Source of the DNA: Paracoccus albicereus
GTDB lineage: Bacteria; Pseudomonadota; Alphaproteobacteria; Rhodobacterales; Rhodobacteraceae
Assembly (NCBI RefSeq): GCF_024359525.1
Contig: NZ_JAKZEU010000001.1
Span: forward strand, 643,098-707,097
Direction of reading: 5' to 3'
Length of the DNA stretch: 64,000 bases
Shown here one piece after another: positions 10,859-19,084 of this stretch. The notes below the pieces were generated by a model. That model made no database searches. It worked only from the letters and a program-made list of their open reading frames with translations, and had not been told where the DNA came from. Every line of letters starts with the position of its first letter. The first letter of the stretch is position 1. A program made the position numbers and the translations under genes.

Positions 10859-11860
10859 ATGAAAAAGGCTCTTTTCGCCACCACCGCGCTGGTTCTGTCG
10901 GCTGGCGTCGCTGCCGCTGACGTGACCATTTCGGGTTATGGCCGCTCGGGCGTGCTGTACCAAGAAGACGGCGTTGGCGGTCCTGGCAGCAGCACCAACG
11001 ACACCATCATCCAGTCGCGCCTGCGCATGAACATCGACGCCTCGACCTCGACCGACCAGGGCGTGGATTTCGGTGGCCGGATCCGCATTCAGTGGGACCA
11101 GGGCGATGACGAAACCACCGTTGCGCCGGGCTACGTGTACGTGACCGCCAGCGGCCTGAAGGTCGAACTGGGCAACTCGAACACCGCCTATGACTCGGCC
11201 GCTCTGATGTACAACTCGGAAATCGGCGTCTACTCGCGTTCGTTCGGTAACTCGCGCGGCGACTTCTTCGCCTACAACACCGACGGCTATCCGACCTTCG
11301 CTAACGTCGTCGACGGCACGATCCAGCGCCGCAGCGACTACATGGGCGTCATGGTCAGCTACGCGATCGCCGGCGTGAACCTGCGCTTCTCGCAGATCGA
11401 CCCCGATCAGGTTTCGTCGATCGACACCGACGGCGATGACGAGAAAGAATACAGCATCTCGGCCGACTACGTCTGGAACGACATGCTGACCCTGTCGGCC
11501 GCTGCGGTTCAGAACGGTGCGGGCATCGAAGACAACGATCAGTACTTCCTCGGCGCGGAATACGCGTTCAACGATCGTACCGACATCGGCATCCTGTTCT
11601 TCGACAACGGCGACGTGACCCCGGACAGCGATCTGGCCGATCTGGGCAACACCGTGACGCTGTACGGCAGCTACGAAGTTGCTCCGCTGACCACGATCAA
11701 CGGCTACGTCGCGAACAACGACGCTGACGGCAACGAAACCGACAACGCGTTCGGTATCGGCGGCGAATACGACCTGGGCGGCGCGATGCTGGCCGGTTCG
11801 ATCCAGCGCGGCTACGACGAGCGGATCACGGCCGACATGGGCTTCCGTTTCGACTTCTGA
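10859..11860 (+). CDS. Rhodobacter-type outer-membrane porin
   Basis: A 333-residue porin. A cleavable Sec signal (MKKALFATTALVLSAGVAAA, cut before Asp21) is followed by alternating beta strands rich in Gly, Asp and aromatic residues, the ADVTISGYGRSGV start typical of rhodobacter porins, and a terminal Phe needed for Bam-dependent insertion. It should form a trimeric general diffusion channel. The purine-rich leader AGAGAGACAAGAGGG precedes the ATG; a longer in-frame extension to 10715 would destroy the signal peptide. Codon use is strongly biased to C-ending codons, as expected for a highly expressed gene. A strong terminator follows. The 290-bp spacer upstream (10569-10858) must hold its promoter, but I could not place it. 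Confidence 0.93.
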   Translation: MKKALFATTALVLSAGVAAADVTISGYGRSGVLYQEDGVGGPGSSTNDTIIQSRLRMNIDASTSTDQGVDFGGRIRIQWDQGDDETTVAPGYVYVTASGLKVELGNSNTAYDSAALMYNSEIGVYSRSFGNSRGDFFAYNTDGYPTFANVVDGTIQRRSDYMGVMVSYAIAGVNLRFSQIDPDQVSSIDTDGDDEKEYSISADYVWNDMLTLSAAAVQNGAGIEDNDQYFLGAEYAFNDRTDIGILFFDNGDVTPDSDLADLGNTVTLYGSYEVAPLTTINGYVANNDADGNETDNAFGIGGEYDLGGAMLAGSIQRGYDERITADMGFRFDF

Positions 11861-11885
11861 TCCAAGCGATCCATACCGACTTCGG

Positions 11886-11919
11886 AAAGAGCGGGCCTTG
11901 CGCCCGCTCTTTTCTTTTT
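11886..11919 (+). terminator. Rho-independent terminator of the porin gene
   Basis: A perfect 11-bp stem (AAAGAGCGGGC 11886-11896 with GCCCGCTCTTT 11902-11912) with a CTTGC loop is followed by TTTCTTTTT. It ends 14 nt before the ATG of the YggS-like gene, so that gene must have its own promoter or rely on readthrough. Confidence 0.92.
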
Positions 11920-11932
11920 GTCTTGTCGCCGC

Positions 11933-12586
11933 ATGGGACTGGACGACATCAAACGCCGCATCGCCGCCGCAGCCGACCGGGCCGGGCGCAACGCCGATGA
12001 CATCACGCTGATTGCGGTCAGCAAGGTGCAGCCTGACGATCGCGTGCTGGCGGCGCTGGACGCCGGGCACCGGGTCTTCGGCGAAAACTACGTGCAGGAG
12101 GCGCAAGGCAAGTGGCCTGACTGGCGTGAGCGTTTCGAGGGCGTCAAGGTCCATATGATCGGGCCGTTGCAATCCAACAAGTCCCGCGCGGCGGTCGAGT
12201 TGTTCGATGCGATCCACACGCTGGACCGGATGTCGCTGGCGACCAAGCTCGCGCGCCAGATTGAGGAACAGGGCCGTGCCCCGCAACTGTTCATTCAGGT
12301 CAACACCGGGGACGAGCCGCAGAAGGCGGGCGTGCTGGCCGACGAGTTGCCCGGCTTTCTGAAAGCCTGCGGCGATCTGGGTCTGAACCCCGAAGGCCTG
12401 ATGTGCATCCCGCCCGAAGATGAGGATCCTGTCCCGCATTTCCGGCTGTTGCGCAGGCTTGCCGCCGATGCGGATCTGAAGCTGCTGTCGATGGGAATGA
12501 GCGCGGATTTCGAGGACGCCATCGCCGAGGGCGCGACCCATGTTCGCGTCGGCTCGGCGATCTTCGGCGCGCGCGACTACGGCTAG
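11933..12586 (+). CDS. YggS-family PLP homeostasis protein
   Basis: A 217-residue PLP-binding barrel protein of the YggS/PROSC (PLPBP) family. The PLP-binding lysine is K31 in LIAVSKVQPDD, followed by the family segments FGENYVQEAQGKW, HMIGPLQSNK and MGMSADFEDAI. It buffers pyridoxal phosphate and affects amino-acid metabolism. ATG 11933 is used rather than an in-frame TTG at 11918, which lies inside the terminator tail; no clear Shine-Dalgarno is visible, so a near-leaderless start is possible. It ends convergently with the L,D-transpeptidase gene, both stop codons sharing the same CTAG. Confidence 0.92.
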   Translation: MGLDDIKRRIAAAADRAGRNADDITLIAVSKVQPDDRVLAALDAGHRVFGENYVQEAQGKWPDWRERFEGVKVHMIGPLQSNKSRAAVELFDAIHTLDRMSLATKLARQIEEQGRAPQLFIQVNTGDEPQKAGVLADELPGFLKACGDLGLNPEGLMCIPPEDEDPVPHFRLLRRLAADADLKLLSMGMSADFEDAIAEGATHVRVGSAIFGARDYG

Positions 12587-13086
12587 GATAGCGGCGGCAC
12601 GATCAGACGCGTTCCGGGCCGGACCTCGCGCGCCAGTCGGATCAGCTCGCGGCGCGCCATCGCGACGCAGCCCTCGGTCGGATAGCGCGGACGGCGCCAC
12701 TGGTGCAGGAAGATCGCGCTGCCCCTGCCCGGTTTCGCCCCGGGCCAGTTCCAGTCCGTCGTCAGGATCAGGTCATACAGCGGATCGGCGCGGCGCAGGC
12801 GTTCGTGGCTCGCGTTCAGCGGCGCGCGCGCGTGGTGGTTGTAGGCCGGGTGAGACGAATCGTCGCACCAGAGGTCGCCCGGTCCGATGGGACGCGCCCA
12901 AGCCGCCGGACGACCCAATCGGTCGGGACGATACCAGAGTCCGGTGATGCGATGGTTGCCGATCGGGGTGGCCCCGTCGCCCTCTCGCTTACGGCGCGAC
13001 AGACCCCCCTTGCCGATGCTGCAGGGGATCATCCGCCCGCGCCACCGCAGACCTGCGGGCGTCAGCACCAGATCGTCGCGGTTCAC
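12583..13086 (-). CDS. L,D-transpeptidase (YkuD) domain protein
   Basis: A 167-residue YkuD-fold protein with candidate catalytic residues His128 (FLHQW) and Cys140 in the motif PTEGCVAM. YkuD enzymes form 3-3 crosslinks in peptidoglycan or attach proteins to it. No signal peptide is visible from the chosen start, which is unusual for a periplasmic enzyme but common for this short YkuD subfamily. It starts with GTG at 13086, overlapping the ribA stop as GTGA, so it is probably translated with ribA. Confidence 0.87.
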   Translation of the reverse strand: MNRDDLVLTPAGLRWRGRMIPCSIGKGGLSRRKREGDGATPIGNHRITGLWYRPDRLGRPAAWARPIGPGDLWCDDSSHPAYNHHARAPLNASHERLRRADPLYDLILTTDWNWPGAKPGRGSAIFLHQWRRPRYPTEGCVAMARRELIRLAREVRPGTRLIVPPLS

Positions 13087-14141
13087 AGCAGATGCCCCGA
13101 CTTTTCGGCCTTGGTATCCAAGTAACCCGCGTTGAAGCGATTGCGGGCCGTCACCAATGGTACCCGCTCTGTCACTGCGATCCCCTGGCGCTCCAGCATC
13201 GCGACCTTGCGCGGATTGTTGGTCATCAGCCTCACCTTGGCGAATCCCAGCTTGCGCAACAGCGCCGCGCCGATGCGGAAATCGCGCTCGTCATCCTCGA
13301 ATCCCAAGCGGTGGTTGGCCTCTACCGTGTCGAAGCCCTGATTCTGCAAATTGTAAGCGCGCATCTTGTTGGCCAGCCCGATGCCGCGACCCTCCTGGTT
13401 CAGGTACAGCAAGACCCCCGCGCCCTGCCGGCCCATCGCGTCCAGCGCGGCGTGAAGCTGCGGGCCGCAATCGCATTTCAGGCTGCCCAGCACATCACCC
13501 GTGAAGCAGGCCGAATGCAGCCGCGTCAAAACCGGCGCATCGCGGGGGGGATCGCCGATCTCGACCGCGTAATGTTCCTCGCCGCCATCATCGGGGCGGT
13601 AGATATGCAGGCGTGAGCGTTCCGCAGATGCCAGCGGAAGGCGCGCGGCGGCGACCGGCGCGAGAGCGCTTTCCGCGGCAAGCTGTGCCAACGTGGGGCC
13701 GGCTGAAAGGTCGGTCAATCCGTCGCTGCCATCGGCCCGGACCATCACGACGGCCGGCAGAAGCTGCGCAGACTTAGTCAGGGCCAGCGCCGCCTTGTGC
13801 GGGTTGGTGTCGCCCCCACGCTCTGTGAATAGCGGTCCCTTCATCGGGTGCATCAGGTCGCGTGAAGGATCGGCAAGCGCCCGAACCCAACCCAGGTCCG
13901 CATTCTCGGGCAGCGTGACTCGTGCCAGATCGCCATCGTAGGCACGTGCCTTCAACGTCTCGGCGCGACGCGCGGTGATCGTGACGACGGGCTGGCCCAG
14001 GGCTCTTAGATCGGCCAGTCGCGTTTCGGACAATGTCTCGGCGGCGGCTACCAGCCAGCCGTCGATCTGCATCGGCAACCCCATGCGCAAATCGCCGCGG
14101 GCGCGGGCGATGCGTTCTGCAAGAGTGGGGATCAGGCTCAT
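13083..14141 (-). CDS. ribA: GTP cyclohydrolase II with N-terminal extension
   Basis: A 352-residue protein whose C-terminal ~170 residues are GTP cyclohydrolase II, the first step of riboflavin synthesis. Zinc ligands are Cys212, Cys223 and Cys225 in SACFTGDVLGSLKCDCG, and the catalytic loop is YLNQEGRGIGLANK. The first ~180 residues form an extra domain also seen in related alphaproteobacterial RibA proteins; it is not a recognisable complete DHBP synthase, so RibB activity should not be assumed. The start at 14141 removes 71 unrelated residues of the longer frame. The gene lies divergent from cenR (133-bp spacer). Confidence 0.93.
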   Translation of the reverse strand: MSLIPTLAERIARARGDLRMGLPMQIDGWLVAAAETLSETRLADLRALGQPVVTITARRAETLKARAYDGDLARVTLPENADLGWVRALADPSRDLMHPMKGPLFTERGGDTNPHKAALALTKSAQLLPAVVMVRADGSDGLTDLSAGPTLAQLAAESALAPVAAARLPLASAERSRLHIYRPDDGGEEHYAVEIGDPPRDAPVLTRLHSACFTGDVLGSLKCDCGPQLHAALDAMGRQGAGVLLYLNQEGRGIGLANKMRAYNLQNQGFDTVEANHRLGFEDDERDFRIGAALLRKLGFAKVRLMTNNPRKVAMLERQGIAVTERVPLVTARNRFNAGYLDTKAEKSGHLL

Positions 14142-14274
14142 CGGGCCGCCGTTTCTGTAACAAATTGAAACATAACGCCCCCTGCGGACAAGTGCATGTG
14201 AGATTTGCAACAAGCCCGTGGACGCAGGCGTTTCAAGGCCACATCCATCTGCCATCAAGGCAAAGGAGGCAACC

Positions 14275-14961
14275 ATGCCTGGACTGAAAAAGATCCTACT
14301 GGTCGACGACGAGGAAGACCTGCGCGAGGCCCTGGCCGAACAACTGGTCGCCACCGACGATTTCGACGTTCACGAGGCCGGTAGCGGCGCCGAAGCAATG
14401 GAAGCCGCGAAGGGAAACATCTTCGATCTGGTGATCCTGGATGTCGGCCTGCCGGACACCGACGGGCGCGAGCTGTGCAAGAAGCTGCGCAAGCACAACG
14501 TCAAATGCCCGATCGTCATGCTGACCGGACACGACACCGATGCAGACACGATCCTCGGCCTCGACAGCGGCGCGAACGATTACATCACCAAGCCGTTCAA
14601 GTTCCCGGTCCTGCTGGCCCGGCTGCGCGCGCAGCTGCGCACGCACGAGCAGTCCGAGGACGCAATCTTCCAGCTTGGGCCGTACACGTTCAAGCCGGCG
14701 ATGAAGATGCTGGTCGATCAGAAGGATCGCAAGATCCGCCTGACCGAGAAAGAGACCAACATCCTGAAGTTCCTCTACCGGGCGCAGGATGGTGTGGTGG
14801 CGCGCGATGTGCTGCTGCACGAGGTCTGGGGTTACAATGCCGGCGTCACCACGCACACGCTGGAGACGCATATCTATCGGCTGCGCCAGAAGATTGAGCC
14901 CGATCCCTCGAATGCGCGGCTTCTGGTGACGGAATCAGGGGGCTATCGTCTGGTGGCCTGA
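14275..14961 (+). CDS. cenR: CenR-like OmpR-family response regulator
   Basis: A 228-residue two-component response regulator. The receiver domain has D11/D12, phospho-acceptor D56 (VILDVGLPD), T84 and K106; the C-terminal winged helix ends in THTLETHIYRLRQKIEPDPS. The sequence strongly resembles CenR, the essential envelope regulator of Caulobacter and Rhodobacter, in segments such as GHDTDADTILGLDSGANDY. No histidine kinase is adjacent, as is usual for cenR. The start has an excellent Shine-Dalgarno (AAAGGAGG at 14262-14269), which rules out the longer frame from 14218. The 3' region runs to a strong terminator near 15130. Confidence 0.88.
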   Translation: MPGLKKILLVDDEEDLREALAEQLVATDDFDVHEAGSGAEAMEAAKGNIFDLVILDVGLPDTDGRELCKKLRKHNVKCPIVMLTGHDTDADTILGLDSGANDYITKPFKFPVLLARLRAQLRTHEQSEDAIFQLGPYTFKPAMKMLVDQKDRKIRLTEKETNILKFLYRAQDGVVARDVLLHEVWGYNAGVTTHTLETHIYRLRQKIEPDPSNARLLVTESGGYRLVA

Positions 14962-15099
14962 CAGCCGCTTGAGCGGATTTCGGCCAGACGCTTTTTCTCG
15001 CCGAGCCGCAGGAACCGATCCTGAATGTGACGCGTTCCAATCCCGAAGCCCAGTGGTCGGTGGATGCGGCCACACTCCCAACCCTCTCTCTCTGCCTGA

Positions 15100-15133
15100 C
15101 GGCCTCGGACTTCGGTCCGAGGCCGGTCTTTTT
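15100..15133 (+). terminator. Strong terminator with UUCG loop downstream of cenR
   Basis: An 11-bp perfect stem (CGGCCTCGGAC 15100-15110 and GTCCGAGGCCG 15115-15125) closed by the stable TTCG tetraloop, then GTCTTTTT. It points in the plus direction and lies 139 bp after the cenR stop, immediately beside the 3' end of selD on the opposite strand. Confidence 0.9.
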
Positions 15134-15134
15134 A

Positions 15135-16187
15135 TCAGCGGATGAGGATGCCGGGTTCCGACGAACTTTCGACCGTGCCGATCGCCGTGGCGGCATCAAA
15201 GCCGTGTTTCGCGAACAGCGCGAGCACGTCGTCAGCCGCGCCAGGCGCGCAGGCAACCAGAAGCCCGCCGCTGGTCTGCGGATCGCTGAGCAAGGCACGG
15301 TCGGCCGGATCGAACCCTTTCGGCAGCGTGATCCCATCGCCGTAGCTGGCCCAGTTGCGCCCCGATGCGCCGGTGATGGTGCCATCCGCCGCCATCTCGC
15401 GCACGCCGTCGAGCAGGGGCACGCGATCCCAGTCTATCACCACACTCATGCCGGCGCCGCTCGCCATCTCCATCGCGTGACCGCCGAGGCCGAAGCCGGT
15501 CACGTCGGTCAGCGCATGGACGCCTTCCATCGCTGCGAGATCGGGGCCGGGGCGGTTCAGCCGCGTGGTCGTGTCCATCATCAGGCGGTAGCCGTCGGCG
15601 TCGAGCTGCCCCTTCTTCAGTGCCGCCGACAGGATGCCGACGCCCAAGGGCTTGCCCAGGATCAGCACGTCGCCCTCCTGCGCACCGCTGTTCTTGCGGA
15701 TCAGCGCAGGATCGACGAGGCCCATGGCGACCAGGCCGTAGATCGGCTCGACCGAGTCGATCGTGTGGCCGCCTGCGACGGGGATGCCCGCATCCGCGCA
15801 GACCGACTTGCCGCCTTCCAGGATCAGCCCGATCGTCTCGGGCGACAGCACGTTGACAGGCATGCCCACGATGGCCAGTGCCATGATCGGCGTTCCGCCC
15901 ATCGCGTAGACGTCGCTGATCGCATTCGTCGCGGCGATGCGGCCGAAATCGTAGGGATCGTCCACGATCGGCATGAAGAAGTCGGTGGTGGCGACCAGCG
16001 CCTGCTTGTCGTTCAGCTTGTAGACAGCCGCGTCGTCGGCGCTTTCGATCCCGACCAGCAGTTCCGGCGGGACCGGCATCGCCGAGGTTCCGGCAAGGAT
16101 CTTCGACAGCACGGCCGGCGCGATCTTGCAGCCGCAGCCGCCGCCATGGGACAGCGAGGTCAGGCGAGGTTCCGCAGCATCGCTCAT
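15135..16187 (-). CDS. selD: Selenide, water dikinase
   Basis: A 350-residue SelD that makes selenophosphate from selenide and ATP, the selenium donor for selenocysteine and 2-selenouridine. The glycine-rich N-terminus SHGGGCGCKIAP contains the catalytic Cys18 and Lys21 (E. coli Cys17 and Lys20), with a normal Cys and not a selenocysteine codon. ATP-binding segments TTDFFMPIVDDPYDFG and TDVTGFGLGGH are intact. The start at 16187 follows the stop of the hydroquinone reductase gene by 4 nt, so both are likely in one transcript. Neither selA, selB, selC nor mnmH is in the window. Confidence 0.95.
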   Translation of the reverse strand: MSDAAEPRLTSLSHGGGCGCKIAPAVLSKILAGTSAMPVPPELLVGIESADDAAVYKLNDKQALVATTDFFMPIVDDPYDFGRIAATNAISDVYAMGGTPIMALAIVGMPVNVLSPETIGLILEGGKSVCADAGIPVAGGHTIDSVEPIYGLVAMGLVDPALIRKNSGAQEGDVLILGKPLGVGILSAALKKGQLDADGYRLMMDTTTRLNRPGPDLAAMEGVHALTDVTGFGLGGHAMEMASGAGMSVVIDWDRVPLLDGVREMAADGTITGASGRNWASYGDGITLPKGFDPADRALLSDPQTSGGLLVACAPGAADDVLALFAKHGFDAATAIGTVESSSEPGILIR

Positions 16188-16191
16188 CCTC

Positions 16192-17172
16192 TCAGCCCCT
16201 GTCCCGGCCATGCGGCACCGTCCAGTCATCGTCCGGCCCGATGGGCACGATGCGGTTCGGGTTCACCATGTCGTGGCTGTAGTAGTAATGGCGGCAGAAA
16301 TGATCCGGCCGAACCGTCTGCGCGACGCCCGGCCATTGGTACATCTCGCGCGCCCATCCCCACAGGTTCGGCATCTGCGCGATCTTGGTGCGGTTGCACT
16401 TGAAATGGGTGTGATAGACCGCATCGAACCGGGCGATGGTGGTGAAGAGCCGCCAGTCGGCCTCGGTCACACGGCCGCCAGCGAGGTAGCGGTTCTCGGC
16501 CAGGATTCCTTCCAGCCAGTCGAGGCTGTCGAACAGCGGATGGACGGCCTTGTCATAAGCCTTCTGGCTGGTCGCGAACCCGGCCTTGTAGACGCCGTTG
16601 TTCACGGTGTCATAGACGCGGTCATTGATCTCGTCGATCCGGCTGCGCAAAGACTCGGGGTAGTAGTCGTCCTTGTTGCCGGTCACTGCGTCAAAGGCGG
16701 AATTCATCATCCGGATGATATCGGCGCTTTCGTTCGACACGATCCTGTCGCCCTTGATGTCCCACAGAACTGGAACCGTCACCCGGCCGGTCATTTTCGG
16801 CGTGTCACGCAGATACACGTCGCGCAGGTAGGGCAGGCCGAACAGGTCGTCACCCGTTGCTCCGTCGAAATCCGTCTTGAAGGTCCATCCCTCGGACAGC
16901 ATCTCGGGGTGGACGACCGAAACGCCGATATGATCCTCGAGCTCCTTCAGGACGCGAAAGATCAGCGCGCGATGCGCCCAAGGGCAGGCATATGAGACAT
17001 AAAGGTGATAGCGACCGCTTTCCGCCTTGAACACGCCCTCGCCCGTCGGACCGGAGCTGCCATCGGCCGTGACCCAGTTGCGGAACTTGGCGTTGTCGCG
17101 GACGAATTCGCCGTCGTTCGACTCGGTGTCGTACCATTGGTCTTTCCAGACCCCGTCGACCAGCTGACCCAT
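16192..17172 (-). CDS. Glutathionyl-hydroquinone reductase (Xi-class GST)
   Basis: A 326-residue protein of the YqjG/ECM4/PcpF family. The catalytic Cys63 lies in SYACPWAHRAL, the hallmark of Xi-class glutathione transferases that reduce glutathionyl-hydroquinones. The C-terminal helical domain includes GGRVTEADWRLF. Length is typical. It is transcribed towards selD with a 4-nt gap and lies divergent from the exonuclease III gene. Pairing with selD may reflect a shared thiol/selenol theme or only convenience; nothing in the sequence decides. Confidence 0.92.
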   Translation of the reverse strand: MGQLVDGVWKDQWYDTESNDGEFVRDNAKFRNWVTADGSSGPTGEGVFKAESGRYHLYVSYACPWAHRALIFRVLKELEDHIGVSVVHPEMLSEGWTFKTDFDGATGDDLFGLPYLRDVYLRDTPKMTGRVTVPVLWDIKGDRIVSNESADIIRMMNSAFDAVTGNKDDYYPESLRSRIDEINDRVYDTVNNGVYKAGFATSQKAYDKAVHPLFDSLDWLEGILAENRYLAGGRVTEADWRLFTTIARFDAVYHTHFKCNRTKIAQMPNLWGWAREMYQWPGVAQTVRPDHFCRHYYYSHDMVNPNRIVPIGPDDDWTVPHGRDRG

Positions 17173-17254
17173 CGGATTCTCCTTCGGTTTCGGCCAATGG
17201 GACCGCCGCAGCCGGGCTTGTCAACCGTTTGACGGGCACGCTACAGACCCAGGC

Positions 17255-18040
17255 ATGTTCACCATCGCCACCTGGAACATCAACTCGGTTCGCCTGCGCG
17301 AGCCACTGGTCACGCGCTTCCTGTCCGAAGAGGGACCCGACATCCTGTGCCTGCAGGAATGCAAGTCGCCGGTCGAGAAGATCCCGGTCGAGGCGTTCCG
17401 CGCACTGGGTTACCGCTGGATGGTCGCGCGCGGACAGAAGGGCTACAATGGCGTCGCGATCCTGTCGCGCCTGCCGATCGAGGATGCGGGCGATCGCGAC
17501 TATGCCAGCCTCGGTCATGCGCGCCACGTGGCCGCGCGCCTGGAAAACGGTGTGGTGATCCACAACTTCTACGTTCCCGCCGGCGGCGACGTGCCCGACC
17601 GCGAGGTCAACGTGAAGTTCGGCCAGAAACTGGATTTCGTCGCCGAGATGCGCGACGCGTTCCATGCGGATAACCCCACGCGTTCGATCATGGTCGGTGA
17701 CCTGAACATCGCCCCGCGCGAGGATGACGTCTGGTCGCACAAGCAGCTTCTGAAGGTCGTCAGCCACACACCGGTCGAGGTCGATCACCTTCTCTCCGCG
17801 CAGGACGCCGGGGGTTGGGTGGACATCACCCGCAAGGACATCCCGGACGGACAGCTTTATTCCTGGTGGTCGTATCGCTCGCCCGATTGGGACGTGGCGG
17901 ACAAGGGCCGCAGGCTGGACCACATCTGGGCCAGCCCCGACATCGCGAATGCCGGTCATGCCAGCCGTGTTCTGCGTGGGATGCGCGGATGGGAACGACC
18001 CTCAGACCACGTTCCTGTGCTGGCAAGTTTCGATCTGTAG
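17255..18040 (+). CDS. xth: Exodeoxyribonuclease III
   Basis: A 261-residue AP endonuclease/3' exonuclease of the ExoIII family used in base-excision repair. The Mg-binding Glu35 lies in LCLQECK, the catalytic Asp/Asn in VGDLNIAP and the terminal Asp-His in SDHVPVLASF. The product begins directly with the family start MFTIATWNINS. It is divergent from the hydroquinone reductase gene (82 bp) and convergent with the VPLPA-CTERM gene, with an inverted repeat between them. Confidence 0.94.
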   Translation: MFTIATWNINSVRLREPLVTRFLSEEGPDILCLQECKSPVEKIPVEAFRALGYRWMVARGQKGYNGVAILSRLPIEDAGDRDYASLGHARHVAARLENGVVIHNFYVPAGGDVPDREVNVKFGQKLDFVAEMRDAFHADNPTRSIMVGDLNIAPREDDVWSHKQLLKVVSHTPVEVDHLLSAQDAGGWVDITRKDIPDGQLYSWWSYRSPDWDVADKGRRLDHIWASPDIANAGHASRVLRGMRGWERPSDHVPVLASFDL

Positions 18041-18062
18041 GCTTGATCCGGCGGGATCGAGA

Positions 18063-18090
18063 CGACCCGCAGCCATAGGGCCGCGGGTCG
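18063..18090. terminator. Hairpin between convergent xth and VPLPA-CTERM genes
   Basis: CGACCCGC (18063-18070) pairs with GCGGGTCG (18083-18090); inner GCC/GGC pairs extend the stem around an ATAG loop with one A-C mismatch. There is no T tract on either side, so efficiency is uncertain, but the position between two convergent stop codons fits a bidirectional terminator. Confidence 0.45.
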
Positions 18091-18114
18091 CAGAGGCACG
18101 AGCAGACAGCTGAT

Positions 18115-18720
18115 TCATCCCTTTGCGCGACGGCGCATTGCGGCCAGCCCACCCAAACCACCGAGAAGCATCAATCCGGCCGCAGGCAACGGGACCGGCG
18201 CCACATCGATGGAAGAAATCCGGTAACGATCGAAGCTTCCGCCCAGAAGACCCGCATCGGCACCAAAGCTGATGCTGGTCCCCATCAGGCCCGCAAGCGA
18301 GTAATACCCAGAAGAATTGGCAGCCCGCTCTTCCGGATCGACCAGAAGGCCGTCAATGAACAGATCGAAGGAATCGCCGGACCCCCATCCCGAGAACACG
18401 ACCGATCCGAAATTAACGACGCTGTTGAATGTCAGCGTCAGTAGGTCGTTCTTGACCGAGCCATCGATATCACCCGTGTCGAACAGGTGCGATGAAACGC
18501 CCAGACCAGAAGAATTTCGCGTCACCGTCTCGCAATCGCTGCAGATGATGGTGTCGGGGTTGGGAAAATCGCGGTAGGTCCCGGCCGTCGCCTTGGTCGT
18601 CACGCCGTCCACGGTCCAGGTATTCGAGCCCGCATTGGGCGCACTGCCAAAGTTGAAAGTGGCGGCCCCTGCAGGGACCGTGCAGATCAGTAACGCTGCA
18701 ATCGTTGAAAGGGTCTTCAT
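18115..18720 (-). CDS. VPLPA-CTERM sorting-domain protein
   Basis: A 201-residue exported protein. An N-terminal Sec signal (ends near PAGAATF) is followed by a beta-rich Ser/Gly/Asp body with a CSDC pair, and a C-terminal tripartite sorting signal: VPLPA, a glycine-rich hydrophobic helix (GLMLLGGLGGLAA) and MRRRAKG. This is the VPLPA-CTERM type handled by an exosortase-like system, usually in exopolysaccharide-making cells; no exosortase gene is in the window. The start at 18720 has AGGGA about 8 nt upstream. The body matches no family I recognise. An AT-rich spacer lies upstream. Confidence 0.88.
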   Translation of the reverse strand: MKTLSTIAALLICTVPAGAATFNFGSAPNAGSNTWTVDGVTTKATAGTYRDFPNPDTIICSDCETVTRNSSGLGVSSHLFDTGDIDGSVKNDLLTLTFNSVVNFGSVVFSGWGSGDSFDLFIDGLLVDPEERAANSSGYYSLAGLMGTSISFGADAGLLGGSFDRYRISSIDVAPVPLPAAGLMLLGGLGGLAAMRRRAKG

Positions 18721-19084
18721 CAGGTAATCCCTCACTGTCCTGCTTCGATAAAGAGCAGGTTTACACCAAAATGCGCCGCAGGTTCTGTTAGGGGCTATGA
18801 AAAATAAACCAGAGAAATCGCGAGCGCAGCGATAAGGATATCACTGAAGTGAAAGATCGGAAAAAGATTCGCCCGCTATTTATAAAGTTTAGTTTAGAAT
18901 CGCAGAAGAAGATTAGAATACCTAGATTATCAGCCTAAGGTTGTGCCGTTGGTCGTAAGGCTGAAGGTCGGTTCCGGCCGACCGTTTCTGCGGAGGCCCC
19001 TCGTTCGCCGCGTGGCCACCCCTTTCGTTCCTGCGGATGACAGCACATATTGCATCCGATCGAAGCGAAAGCACCGAGGCCGAC
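18721..19084. other. AT-rich divergent intergenic region
   Basis: This 364-bp spacer between the VPLPA-CTERM gene and the ybbN-like gene must contain both promoters. Roughly 18780-18940 is clearly richer in A and T than the rest of the window. A short inverted repeat CCTGCT/AGCAGG (18739-18759) lies about 20 bp from the VPLPA-CTERM start. I see no convincing coding sequence. The low-GC block could be regulatory DNA or a remnant of transferred sequence. Confidence 0.5.

Noticed and set aside
14962..15133. A selC (tRNA-Sec) gene beside selD
   Set aside because: I looked for a TCA anticodon arm and a T-loop GGTTCGAATCC-like sequence on both strands and found neither; the hairpin is a UUCG-capped terminator.
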